Source: an uncultured Pseudomonas sp. (lineage in GTDB: Bacteria; Pseudomonadota; Gammaproteobacteria; Pseudomonadales; Pseudomonadaceae). From it: DNA of 12,363 nt. Where the stretch lies: the NCBI RefSeq assembly GCF_946885885.1, contig NZ_CAMPHN010000128.1:1-12363 (forward strand), given 5' to 3'. How positions within the stretch are numbered: the first letter of the stretch is position 1; the number at the start of each line of letters is the position of its first letter. Of the stretch, positions 1 through 6,474 are shown in pieces. Both the position numbers and the translations under genes were made by a program. The notes under the pieces were generated by a model. That model was not told where the DNA came from and did not search any database. It saw nothing but the letters and a program-made list of their open reading frames with translations.

Positions 1-119
1 GCTTTCAGCGCCTTTAAGGTCAATCGCGGCTAAAGCGGAGTGCCGCCCAGCGGAGTGCCGCCGGCCCCTTCCGCGGAAAGCGACAAATAACTCGTGTGAC
101 GACACTAGTGATTGCTAGT
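1..119. other. Left-edge non-coding stretch with a 14-bp tandem repeat
   Basis: I see no gene here. A 14-base unit, AGCGGAGTGCCGCC, occurs at 34-47 and again at 49-62, a 15-base period. Such short GC-rich direct repeats are common in Pseudomonas intergenic DNA and I can assign no function. The 3' end is AT-richer and leads into the pcaI promoter. CTAGTG is repeated at 105-110 and 115-120 just before the first PcaR-like box. Confidence 0.5.
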
Positions 120-153
120 GTTCGATTATCGAACGCTACATCGATTATCGGAT
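120..153 (+). promoter_or_regulatory. Paired PcaR-type operator boxes upstream of pcaI
   Basis: Positions 120-134 read GTTCGATTATCGAAC, a perfect 7-bp inverted repeat around a central T. A second copy of the core TCGATTATCG lies at 141-150, exactly 19 bases downstream of the first core at 122-131. The IclR-family activator PcaR of P. putida is known to bind a closely similar 15-bp sequence at the pcaIJ promoter and to contact both the -35 and -10 regions. I infer PcaR control, with beta-ketoadipate as inducer. The pcaR gene itself is not in the window. Confidence 0.8.
121..148 (+). promoter_or_regulatory. Predicted sigma-70 promoter of pcaIJF
   Basis: TTCGAT at 121-126 and GATTAT at 143-148 are separated by 16 bases and form plausible weak -35 and -10 hexamers. 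Each is embedded in one of the two PcaR-like boxes, matching the architecture described for PcaR-activated pca promoters. The implied transcript starts near 155 and gives a leader of about 80 bases before the pcaI ATG. Promoter placement is an inference from motif spacing. TTGCTA at 112-117 is an alternative -35 that lacks a good -10 partner. Confidence 0.55.
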
Positions 154-236
154 TGTTTGCCGTTAGTTCCGGGCCTACTGTTGCCTCACTCGCCACCCTG
201 ACCCGATGGCACCGTTCAACCAGTGAGAGCAGCAGC

Positions 237-1094
237 ATGGCCGAACTCATTTCCCTTGGCGAAGCCGTAGAGCGCTTCGTCAACGACGGCGACACCATCG
301 CCCTCGAGGGCTTCACCCACCTGATCCCGACCGCGGCGTCCCATGAGATCATCCGCCAGAACAAGCGCGAGCTGACCCTGGTGCGCATGACCCCGGACCT
401 GGTCTACGACCTGCTGATCGGCGCCGGTTGCGCGAAGAAGCTGGTGTTCTCCTGGGGCGGCAACCCCGGCGTCGGCTCCCTGCATCGCCTGCGCGACGCG
501 GTGGAGAAGGGCTGGCCGCAGCCGCTGGAAATCGAGGAGCACAGCCACGCGGCCATGGCCAACGCCTATGTAGCCGGGGCGTCGAATCTGCCGTTCGCCG
601 TGCTGCGCGGTTATCAGGGGTCGGACCTGCTCAAGGTCAATCCGCGAATCAAGTTCATCGAATGCCCGTTCACCGGCGAGCAGTTGGCCGCGGTGCCAAG
701 CGTGCGCCCGGACGTCACCGTGATCCACGCGCAGAAGGCCGACCGCAAGGGCAACGTGTTGCTCTGGGGCATCCTCGGCGTGCAGAAGGAGGCGGCCCTG
801 GCCGCTAAGCGCTGCATCGTCACCGTGGAAGAAATCGTCGACGAGCTGGACGCGCCGATGAACGCCTGCGTGCTGCCGAGCTGGGCGCTGACCGCGGTTT
901 GCCACGTGCCGGGTGGCGCCCATCCGTCCTACGCCCTGGGTTACTCCGAACGCGACAACCGCTTCTACCAGGCCTGGGATCCGATCGCCCGCGACCGCGA
1001 AAGCTTCAGCGCCTGGATCGACGAATATATTCGCGGCACCGCCGACTTTAGAGAGTTCCAGGCCAAGCTGGCCGCATCGCAGGAGGCCAAATAA
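237..1094 (+). CDS. pcaI: 3-oxoadipate:succinate CoA-transferase subunit A
   Basis: Subunit A of the cytoplasmic CoA-transferase that moves CoA from succinyl-CoA to 3-oxoadipate, the penultimate step of the beta-ketoadipate pathway. The 285-residue protein begins MAELISLGEAVERFVNDGD, has a glycine-containing GDTIALEGFTH segment at residues 18-28, and closely resembles the long-form CatI subunit described in P. knackmussii B13. Short-form PcaI subunits are nearer 230 residues. I chose the ATG at 237 because it matches the family N-terminus. An in-frame ATG at 96 would run through the PcaR boxes and add 47 residues that look non-coding. The stop codon shares one base with the pcaJ start (TAATG), so the subunits are probably translationally coupled. 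The name catI would be equally defensible. A glutaconate CoA-transferase-like role is less likely given pcaJ and pcaF directly downstream. Confidence 0.93.
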   Translation: MAELISLGEAVERFVNDGDTIALEGFTHLIPTAASHEIIRQNKRELTLVRMTPDLVYDLLIGAGCAKKLVFSWGGNPGVGSLHRLRDAVEKGWPQPLEIEEHSHAAMANAYVAGASNLPFAVLRGYQGSDLLKVNPRIKFIECPFTGEQLAAVPSVRPDVTVIHAQKADRKGNVLLWGILGVQKEAALAAKRCIVTVEEIVDELDAPMNACVLPSWALTAVCHVPGGAHPSYALGYSERDNRFYQAWDPIARDRESFSAWIDEYIRGTADFREFQAKLAASQEAK

Positions 1095-1876
1095 TGAGCG
1101 CCTACAGCACCAGTGAAATGATGACCGTGGCCGCCGCTCGCCGCCTGCAGAACGGCGCGGTGTGCTTCGTCGGTATCGGTCTACCGTCCAAGGCCGCCAA
1201 CCTGGCGCGCCTGACCTCGTCGCCGGATGTGGTGTTGATCTACGAATCCGGCCCGATCGGCGCCAAACCGAGCGTGCTGCCGTTGTCGATCGGCGACGGC
1301 GAGCTGGCCGAAACCGCCGATACGGTGGTGCCGACCGGCGAGATCTTCCGCTATTGGTTGCAGGGCGGGCGCATCGACGTCGGCTTCCTCGGCGCGGCGC
1401 AGGTCGACAAGTACGGCAATATCAACACCACGGTGATAGGCGATTACCACCGGCCAAAAGTGCGCCTGCCCGGCGCCGGCGGCGCGCCGGAGATCGCAGG
1501 CAGTGCCAAGCAGGTGCTGATCATCCTCAAACAGTCGCACCGCACCTTCGTCGACAAGCTGGCCTTTATCACCTCGGTCGGCCATGGCGAGGGTGGCGAC
1601 CACCGCAAGCGTTTGGGCCTGCCGGGTGCCGGGCCGGTCGGCATCATCACCGACCTGTGCATCATGGAACCGGAGGCCGGCAGCAACGAATTTATCGTCA
1701 CCGCGTTGCACCCGGGAGTGAGCCGCGAACAGGTGATCGAGGCCACCGGCTGGCAGATCCGCTTCGCCGTCGATCTCGGCGAAACCGCCGCGCCGACTGA
1801 CACCGAGCTGGCCGCGTTGCGTGCCCTGGAAGCCCGTACTGCCGCGGCCCATGGCCAGGCCGGAGGTGAGGAATGA
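1094..1876 (+). CDS. pcaJ: 3-oxoadipate:succinate CoA-transferase subunit B
   Basis: Subunit B of the 3-oxoadipate CoA-transferase, the partner of PcaI in a cytoplasmic heteromer. It has 260 residues. Glu51 in the YESGPIG stretch (residues 50-56) lies where family I CoA-transferases carry the glutamate that forms the glutamyl-CoA thioester intermediate. The G-x-G pattern in [14 protein letters not shown] (residues 25-38) is also typical. AGGAGG at 1081-1086 sits 7 bases before the ATG and is the strongest ribosome-binding site in the first operon. The start overlaps the pcaI stop by one base, and the 3' end overlaps pcaF by four bases (ATGA). It is the long form, about 45 residues longer than the short PcaJ proteins, in agreement with the long PcaI. 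Confidence 0.93.
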   Translation: MSAYSTSEMMTVAAARRLQNGAVCFVGIGLPSKAANLARLTSSPDVVLIYESGPIGAKPSVLPLSIGDGELAETADTVVPTGEIFRYWLQGGRIDVGFLGAAQVDKYGNINTTVIGDYHRPKVRLPGAGGAPEIAGSAKQVLIILKQSHRTFVDKLAFITSVGHGEGGDHRKRLGLPGAGPVGIITDLCIMEPEAGSNEFIVTALHPGVSREQVIEATGWQIRFAVDLGETAAPTDTELAALRALEARTAAAHGQAGGEE

Positions 1877-3078
1877 GTCGCGACGTGTATATCTGCGACG
1901 CCGTGCGTACCGCCATCGGCCGTTTCGGCGGCGGCTTGGCGAGCGTGCGCGCTGACGACCTGGCGGCGGTGCCGCTCAAGGCGCTGATCGCGCGTAATCC
2001 GCAGCTCGACCTGAGCCAGGTCGACGAAGTGTTTATGGGCTGCGCCAACCAGGCTGGCGAAGACAACCGTAACGTCGCGCGTATGGCCGCGTTGCTGGCC
2101 GGTTTGCCGGACAGTGTGCCGGGGGTGACCCTCAATCGCCTGTGCGCTTCGGGTATGGACGCGGTCGGCACGGCCTTTCGCGCCATCGCCAGCGGCGAGA
2201 TGGAGCTGGCGATCGCCGGCGGCGTCGAATCGATGTCGCGCGCGCCCTATGTCATGGGCAAAGCCGATAGCGCCTATGGGCGTAACCAGAAAATCGAGGA
2301 CACCACCATCGGCTGGCGCTTTATCAACCCGCTGATGAAGGCCCAGTACGGCGTGGATGCCATGCCGCAGACCGCCGACAACGTCGCCGACGAGTGCAAT
2401 ATCAACCGCGCCGATCAGGACGCTTTCGCCCTGCGCAGCCAGCAGCGCGCCGCCGCCGCCCAGGCCGCCGGCTTCTTCGCCGAGGAAATCGTCGCGGTGA
2501 CGATCAAGGGCAAGAAGGGCGACACCCTGGTCGATCAGGACGAGCACCTGCGCCCGGACACCACCCTGGAAGCGCTGGGCAAATTGAAGCCGGTCAATGG
2601 CGATGGTAAGACCGTCACCGCCGGCAACGCCTCGGGGGTCAACGATGGCGCCGCGGCGCTGATCCTGGCGTCGGCCGAGGCGGTGAAAAAGCATGGCCTC
2701 AAACCCAGAGCGCGTGTGCTAGGCATGGCCAGTGCCGGGGTGGCGCCACGGATCATGGGTTACGGGCCGGTGCCGGCGGTGCGCAAACTCTGCGAGCGCC
2801 TGGGCCTGGCGGTCGCCGACTTCGATGTGATCGAACTCAACGAAGCCTTCGCCAGTCAGGGTTTGGCCGTGCTGCGCGACCTCGGCCTGGCCGACGACGC
2901 GGCCCAGGTCAACCCGAATGGCGGCGCCATTGCCCTTGGTCATCCGTTGGGTATGAGTGGCGCGCGCCTGGTGCTGACCGCCTTGCATCAACTGGAAAAG
3001 TCCGGCGGCAAGCGCGGCCTGGCGACCATGTGCGTCGGCGTCGGTCAGGGCCTGGCGCTGGCCATCGAGCGGGTTTGA
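1873..3078 (+). CDS. pcaF: Beta-ketoadipyl-CoA thiolase
   Basis: Thiolase that cleaves 3-oxoadipyl-CoA with CoA to succinyl-CoA and acetyl-CoA, the last step of the pathway. The 401-residue length is normal for the family. The active-site set is complete: nucleophilic Cys91 in [16 protein letters not shown] at 323-326, His357 in [16 protein letters not shown], and the acid/base Cys387 in CVGVGQG. The substrate-specific assignment rests on the operon (pcaIJ upstream, pcaBDC downstream) and on the N-terminus [20 protein letters not shown], which is characteristic of PcaF/PaaJ-type thiolases. The ATG at 1873 overlaps the pcaJ stop by four bases and has GGAGGTGAGG immediately upstream. A generic acetyl-CoA acetyltransferase is the main alternative and is unlikely here. 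Confidence 0.94.
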   Translation: MSRDVYICDAVRTAIGRFGGGLASVRADDLAAVPLKALIARNPQLDLSQVDEVFMGCANQAGEDNRNVARMAALLAGLPDSVPGVTLNRLCASGMDAVGTAFRAIASGEMELAIAGGVESMSRAPYVMGKADSAYGRNQKIEDTTIGWRFINPLMKAQYGVDAMPQTADNVADECNINRADQDAFALRSQQRAAAAQAAGFFAEEIVAVTIKGKKGDTLVDQDEHLRPDTTLEALGKLKPVNGDGKTVTAGNASGVNDGAAALILASAEAVKKHGLKPRARVLGMASAGVAPRIMGYGPVPAVRKLCERLGLAVADFDVIELNEAFASQGLAVLRDLGLADDAAQVNPNGGAIALGHPLGMSGARLVLTALHQLEKSGGKRGLATMCVGVGQGLALAIERV

Positions 3079-3100
3079 GCCCTCGATCCTCAGGGGTTTA

Positions 3101-3161
3101 TGTAGGAGCCAGCTTGCTGGCGATCCAGGTCGAACGCATCGCCAGCAAGCTGGCTCCTACA
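3101..3161. repeat. REP-type palindrome after pcaF
   Basis: Two perfectly complementary 24-base arms (3101-3124 and 3138-3161) flank a 13-base loop. The arms begin TGTAGGAGCCAGC and match a very common Pseudomonas REP sequence. It starts 22 bases after the pcaF stop. The long stem could stabilise the pcaIJF messenger or impede readthrough into pcaB. It has no U-tract, so I do not call it a terminator. Confidence 0.9.
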
Positions 3162-3183
3162 CTCTGGGTTAGCATCCCAGTCC

Positions 3184-3259
3184 GTAGGATGGGTCGAGCG
3201 AAGCGATACCCATGCTGTCCTTATGATGGGTTACGCCTTTGGCTAAACCATCCTATGGG
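3184..3259. repeat. GTAGGATGGGT repeat element, copy A
   Basis: An element of about 76 bases begins GTAGGATGGGTCGAGCGAAG and ends CCATCCTATGGG. The outer arms TAGGATGG (3185-3192) and CCATCCTA (3248-3255) pair. Inside are two smaller potential hairpins: GGGT...ACCC around GCGAAGC, and GGGTTACGCC...GGCTAAACC. The folded form would resemble a three-way junction. Copy B, 161 bases downstream, is nearly identical, showing this is a dispersed repeat rather than coding DNA. Confidence 0.8.
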
Positions 3260-3276
3260 CTGAACAGTTTGCAAGA

Positions 3277-3330
3277 CAGGCTCGTCTGCGATCATCCGGG
3301 TCTCGGAAACCCGATCGTCAGGCGGGCCTG
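3277..3330. repeat. Imperfect hairpin between the two repeat copies
   Basis: CAGGCTCGTCTG at 3277-3288 can pair with CAGGCGGGCCTG at 3319-3330, allowing two G-T pairs. CGATC and GGGT on the left also find partners in ACCC and GATCG on the right. Several positions keep pairing through wobble, which hints that the structure is maintained. It may be a different REP family from its neighbours. No function is evident. Confidence 0.5.
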
Positions 3331-3344
3331 CTCATGCAAAATCT

Positions 3345-3420
3345 GTAGGATGGGTCGAGCGAAGCGATACCCCCATGCGGTTCTTATGATGGGTAACGCC
3401 TTCGGCTAACCCATCCTACG
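3345..3420. repeat. GTAGGATGGGT repeat element, copy B
   Basis: Second copy of the element at 3184-3259, in the same orientation. Its outer arms are an exact 11-bp match: GTAGGATGGGT at 3345-3355 pairs with ACCCATCCTAC at 3409-3419. The inner segments GGGTCGAGCGAAGCGATACCC-like and GGGTAACGCCTTCGGCTAACC are each self-complementary. It ends 31 bases before the pcaB TTG, so it would lie in the pcaB leader if transcription reads through from pcaF. Confidence 0.82.
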
Positions 3421-3450
3421 GGCTATCAACACAGCAAAAACGAGATCGCC

Positions 3451-4797
3451 TTGAACAATCAACTGTTCGACCGTTACTTCGCCAGCGCTGCCATGAGCGC
3501 GGTGTTTTCCGACACCGGCCGGGTGCAGGGCATGCTCGATTTCGAGGCGGCCCTGGCCCGTGCCCAAGTCCGCGTGGGCTTGATCCCCGAGGCCGCGCTG
3601 GCGCCGATCGAGGCCGCCTGCCGCGCCGAACTCTACGATTTCACCGAACTGGCCGAGGCCATCGCCACGGCCGGCAACTCGGCGATTCCGCTGGTGAAGA
3701 TGCTCGGTAAACGTATCGCCGGCACGGACAAAGATGCCGAACGTTATGTGCACCTGGGCGCCACCAGTCAGGATGCGATGGACAGCGGCCTGGTATTGCA
3801 ACTGCGCCAGGCCGTCGAACTACTGGAGGCCGACTTGGCGCAATTGGCCGAGGCCTTGGCGATCCAGGCCGAGCGCCATGCCGATAGCGTGCTGCCGGGG
3901 CGCACCTGGTTGCAGCACGCCACGCCGGTGACCCTGGGCATGAAGCTGGCCGGCGTGCTCGGCGCGGTCAGCCGCCATCGCCAACGTTTGGCCGAACTCA
4001 AACCACGCCTGCTGGTGCTGCAATTCGGCGGCGCCGCCGGCACCCTGGCGGCGCTCGGCGAGCAGGCCTGGCCGGTATCCGAGGCGCTGGCCGAGGAATT
4101 GGGCCTGGGGTTGCCGGAGCAGCCCTGGCACAGCCAGCGCGATCGCCTGGTGGAATTCGCCGCGCTGCTCGGCCTGATCGCCGGTAGCCTGGGCAAGCTG
4201 GGGCGCGATTTGAGCCTGCTGATGCAAACCGATGTCGGCGAGGTGTTCGAGCCATCGGCGCCGGGCAAGGGCGGTTCCTCGACCATGCCGCACAAGCGCA
4301 ATCCGGTCGGCGCGGCAGTGCTGATCGCCGCCGCGACCCGCGCGCCGGGGTTGGTCGCGACCCTGCTCGCGGCCATGCCCCAGGAACACGAACGCAGCCT
4401 GGGCCTGTGGCATGCCGAATGGGAGACCTTGCCGCAGCTGTGCTGCCTGGTTTCCGGCGCCCTGCAACAGGCGCTGCTCGCGGTGCCCGGCCTGGAGGTG
4501 GATGCCGCGCGTATGCGCGGCAATCTGGATTTGACCCAGGGCCTGGTGCTGGCCGAGGCGGTGAGTATCGCCCTGGCCCAGCGTATCGGTCGCGACAACG
4601 CTCACCAGCTGATCGAACACTGCTGCCGTCAGGCGCTTGCCGAGCGCCGCCATCTGCGTGCGGTGCTTGGCGATAACCGCGAAGTCGGCGCCCACTTGAA
4701 TGCCGAAGAGCTGGATCGCCTGCTCGATCCCGCCCATTACCTGGGCCAGGCGCGTCGCTGGGTCAGCCGCGCCCTGGCCGAACACCATGCTCTCTAG
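3451..4797 (+). CDS. pcaB: 3-carboxy-cis,cis-muconate cycloisomerase
   Basis: Converts 3-carboxy-cis,cis-muconate to 4-carboxymuconolactone in the protocatechuate branch; a cytoplasmic enzyme of the fumarase/aspartase superfamily. The 448-residue length is as expected. The family signature GSSTMPHKRNP lies at residues 275-285 and carries the flexible serine loop. His156 in the WLQHATPVTLG stretch is the conserved general-base region. The N-terminus MNNQLFDRYFASAAMSAVFSD matches bacterial PcaB proteins only if the TTG at 3451 is used. The next ATG, codon 15, would remove conserved residues. The ribosome-binding site is weak (GAGA at 3442-3445). It follows a 372-base repeat-filled gap after pcaF and leads pcaD by 15 bases, so pcaBDC may be a separately controlled segment. 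Confidence 0.94.
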   Translation: MNNQLFDRYFASAAMSAVFSDTGRVQGMLDFEAALARAQVRVGLIPEAALAPIEAACRAELYDFTELAEAIATAGNSAIPLVKMLGKRIAGTDKDAERYVHLGATSQDAMDSGLVLQLRQAVELLEADLAQLAEALAIQAERHADSVLPGRTWLQHATPVTLGMKLAGVLGAVSRHRQRLAELKPRLLVLQFGGAAGTLAALGEQAWPVSEALAEELGLGLPEQPWHSQRDRLVEFAALLGLIAGSLGKLGRDLSLLMQTDVGEVFEPSAPGKGGSSTMPHKRNPVGAAVLIAAATRAPGLVATLLAAMPQEHERSLGLWHAEWETLPQLCCLVSGALQQALLAVPGLEVDAARMRGNLDLTQGLVLAEAVSIALAQRIGRDNAHQLIEHCCRQALAERRHLRAVLGDNREVGAHLNAEELDRLLDPAHYLGQARRWVSRALAEHHAL

Positions 4798-4812
4798 CTG
4801 AAGGAGTTTTCC

Positions 4813-5601
4813 GTGCCCTTTGTCCACCTCGCCGATGGCGACCTGCATTACCAACTCGAAGGCCCGGCCGATGCGCCTGTGCTGGTGCTGAGCAATTCCC
4901 TGGGCACCGACCTGGGCATGTGGGCCGCGCAGATGCCGGCCTTGACCGAGCGATTTCGGGTACTGCGTTTCGATACTCGCGGCCATGGCAAATCCCTGGT
5001 GAGCGAGGGCTGCTACAGCATCGAACAGCTGGGCGGCGACGTGTTGGCCCTGCTCGATGCGCTGGATATCGCCAAAGCCAGTTTCTGCGGCCTGTCCATG
5101 GGCGGGTTGATCGGCCAGTGGCTGGCGATCAACGCCCCGGAACGCATCGAGCGCTTGGTGTTGTGCAACACCGCTGCCAAAATCGGCACTCCGGAAGTCT
5201 GGAACCCGCGCATCGAAGCGATACTGGCCGGCGGTGCCGAGGTCATGCGCGAGCTGCGCGACGCCTCGGTCTCGCGCTGGTTCACCGCGCCATTCGCCGC
5301 CGCCGAGCCGGCCAAGGTCGACCCCATCGTCGGCATGCTGGCGCAGACCTCGCCCCAGGGTTACGCCGCCAATTGCGCAGCGATACGCGATGCCGATTTC
5401 CGCCAGCAACTGGGGGCGATCAAGGCGCCGACCCTGATCGTCTGCGGCAGCGCCGATCCGGTCACCAGCCCGGCCGATGGCCGTTTTATCGCCGAGTGCA
5501 TCGCCAATGCCGAGCTGATCGAGCTGCAAGCCGCGCACCTGTCCAACGTCGAGGCCGAGGCGGCGTTCACCCAGGCCGTGCTGGATTTTCTTATCGCGTG
5601 A
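4813..5601 (+). CDS. pcaD: 3-oxoadipate enol-lactone hydrolase
   Basis: Hydrolyses 3-oxoadipate enol-lactone to 3-oxoadipate, the point where the protocatechuate and catechol branches converge. The 262-residue alpha/beta-hydrolase shows a full triad: nucleophile Ser95 in the elbow GLSMGG, Asp215 in CGSADPVTSP, and His242 in AAHLSNVE. The HG-type oxyanion segment (VLSNSLGTDLGMW) lies near residues 26-38. The start is GTG at 4813, preceded by AAGGAG at 4801-4806 with six bases of spacing, and the N-terminus MPFVHLADGDLHYQLEG is typical for PcaD. It sits 15 bases after pcaB. It is not fused to pcaC, unlike the pcaL arrangement of some actinobacteria. Confidence 0.94.
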   Translation: MPFVHLADGDLHYQLEGPADAPVLVLSNSLGTDLGMWAAQMPALTERFRVLRFDTRGHGKSLVSEGCYSIEQLGGDVLALLDALDIAKASFCGLSMGGLIGQWLAINAPERIERLVLCNTAAKIGTPEVWNPRIEAILAGGAEVMRELRDASVSRWFTAPFAAAEPAKVDPIVGMLAQTSPQGYAANCAAIRDADFRQQLGAIKAPTLIVCGSADPVTSPADGRFIAECIANAELIELQAAHLSNVEAEAAFTQAVLDFLIA

Positions 5602-5611
5602 ATTGACCAAA

Positions 5612-5643
5612 CGTAGGATGGGTTGAGCGCAGCGATACCCATC
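5612..5643. repeat. Half-length GTAGGATGGGT repeat in the pcaD-pcaC gap
   Basis: The sequence starts CGTAGGATGGGTTGAGCGCA and ends GATACCCATC. It corresponds to the left half of the elements at 3184 and 3345, with the GGGT...ACCC inner hairpin but no right outer arm. It lies inside the operon, between pcaD and the pcaC ribosome-binding site, so it would be transcribed as a small hairpin. Confidence 0.75.
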
Positions 5644-5666
5644 GCCTTCCATCCATGGAGCCTGAA

Positions 5667-6062
5667 ATGGACGAGAAACAACGCTACGAAGCCGGCATGC
5701 AGGTGCGCCGCGCGGTGCTCGGCGACGCCCATGTCGAGCGCAGCCTGCAGCACATCACGCCGTTCAACGAAGAGTTCCAGGAGATGATCACCCGCCATGC
5801 CTGGGGCGATATCTGGACCCGTCCCGGCCTGCCGCGGCACACCCGCAGCCTGATCACCATCGCCATGCTGATCGGCATGAATCGCGAAGGCGAACTCAGG
5901 CTGCACCTGCGTGCGGCGAAGAACAACGGCGTGACCCGCGACGAGATCAAGGAGGTGCTGATGCACAGCGCCATCTATTGCGGTATCCCGGCGGCCAACG
6001 CCAGCTTCCATCTGGCCGAGGAGGTGTGGGACGAGCTGGGCGTGGAGTCGTTGCAGGACTGA
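5667..6062 (+). CDS. pcaC: 4-carboxymuconolactone decarboxylase
   Basis: Decarboxylates 4-carboxymuconolactone to 3-oxoadipate enol-lactone, acting between PcaB and PcaD. The 131-residue protein has the small all-helical AhpD-like fold. Very conserved stretches are ITRHAWGDIWTRPGLPRHTRS, ITIAMLIGMNREGEL, LHLRAAKNNGVTRDEI and HSAIYCGIPAANASFHLAE, with Cys105 in the last. I prefer the ATG at 5667 (MDEKQRYEAGM): it matches the family N-terminus and has TGGAG at 5656-5660, six bases upstream. An ATG at 5655 would add four residues and lacks a clear site. It is the last gene of the pca set and is followed by a strong terminator. Confidence 0.94.
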   Translation: MDEKQRYEAGMQVRRAVLGDAHVERSLQHITPFNEEFQEMITRHAWGDIWTRPGLPRHTRSLITIAMLIGMNREGELRLHLRAAKNNGVTRDEIKEVLMHSAIYCGIPAANASFHLAEEVWDELGVESLQD

Positions 6063-6089
6063 TCGCCACAGACGAATAGCTATCCCTCG

Positions 6090-6128
6090 AACCGCCGGCA
6101 GCCTTTGCGCTGTTTCGGCGGTTTTTTT
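6090..6128 (+). terminator. Rho-independent terminator after pcaC
   Basis: AACCGCCG at 6090-6097 pairs exactly with CGGCGGTT at 6116-6123. An inner CAGC/GCTG stem (6099-6102 with 6109-6112) extends the structure, and seven T residues follow at 6122-6128. It begins 28 bases after the pcaC stop and cleanly separates the pca genes from the ferulate genes. Confidence 0.92.
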
Positions 6129-6154
6129 CGTTTTGGCGCGAGCTGGGGACGATG

Positions 6155-6310
6155 ACATCCGCCGCTGCTACATCCGCCGCAATGCTGTTGGGCTTCGTCG
6201 CTGCGCTCCTCAGCGGAACGCCGCCCGACCCAGCCTACGGACTGCGCGTCCCGACCCAACGGATTTCTCCCTTCGTAGGTTGGGCTGAGCTCCGCGAAGC
6301 CCAACTACCG
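6155..6310. repeat. Intergenic repeat block with inverted GTAGG-TGGG elements
   Basis: No gene is visible. ACATCCGCCGC occurs at 6155-6165 and again at 6170-6180. From about 6187 to 6240 a stretch reads, on the minus strand, CCGTAGGCTGGGTCGGGCGG. From 6274 to 6310 the plus strand reads CGTAGGTTGGGCTGAGCTCC and ends AAGCCCAACTACCG, with GGGCT...AGCCC pairing. The two look like members of one repeat family in opposite orientation, related to the GTAGGATGGGT elements elsewhere in the window. Confidence 0.6.
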
Positions 6311-6314
6311 CGCC

Positions 6315-6445
6315 TGGCAAATAAGGTTATGCTTATTAATGTGATTTTATGGCGCTTCATACAATTGTGCCCTCCTGTCATACATATTCAGGCGCTAACC
6401 GTGGTGTGTGGCGATGATGGCTATTATTAAGATGGCTAAATTCGT
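6315..6445. promoter_or_regulatory. AT-rich upstream regulatory stretch of ech
   Basis: Base composition switches sharply from GC-rich to AT-rich here. TCATACA occurs at 6357-6363 and 6378-6384, 21 bases apart, close to two helical turns, as expected for tandem binding sites. CAGGCGCTAAC occurs at 6389-6399 and again at 6493-6503. No gene is seen. I infer sites for an activator or another DNA-binding protein, but cannot name it. Confidence 0.4.
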
Positions 6446-6474
6446 AAATATAGTTAATTGACATAACTATATTT
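6446..6474. promoter_or_regulatory. Perfect 11-bp inverted repeat, probable MarR-type operator of ech
   Basis: AAATATAGTTA at 6446-6456 pairs exactly with TAACTATATTT at 6464-6474 around the loop ATTGACA. ATAGTTA...TAACTAT palindromes of this kind are typical MarR-family operators. Hydroxycinnamate operons in Pseudomonas are known to be controlled by the MarR-type regulator FerR with feruloyl-CoA-type effectors. The regulator gene is not in the window, so its identity is inferred. Confidence 0.7.

Noticed and set aside
96..236. A 47-codon upstream extension of pcaI beginning at the ATG at 96.
   Set aside because: It would overlap the PcaR-like boxes and promoter, and the extra residues do not resemble any CoA-transferase. 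The ATG at 237 gives the family N-terminus.
1444..2694. A 416-codon minus-strand open frame opposite pcaJ and pcaF.
   Set aside because: Reverse-frame shadow of GC-rich coding DNA, with no recognisable domain and no ribosome-binding site of note.
3101..3161. The perfect palindrome after pcaF as an intrinsic terminator.
   Set aside because: No T-run follows either arm, and the sequence is a standard dispersed REP palindrome.
3184..3420. The spaced near-identical repeats as a CRISPR array.
   Set aside because: Only two copies, each about 76 bp and internally palindromic, with a structured interval rather than unique spacers, and no cas genes.
3820..5652. A 610-codon open frame on the minus strand across pcaB and pcaD.
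   Set aside because: It is antisense to two well-recognised genes with intact active sites. Its composition is the His/Gln/Gly/Arg-rich kind produced by GC-rich reverse frames.
5655..5666. An ATG at 5655 as the pcaC start.
   Set aside because: It adds four residues absent from known PcaC proteins and would destroy the TGGAG site serving 5667.
6152..6430. A 92-codon plus-strand open frame in the pcaC-ech gap.
   Set aside because: It crosses repeat DNA and the AT-rich regulatory stretch, has no ribosome-binding site, and changes composition abruptly midway.
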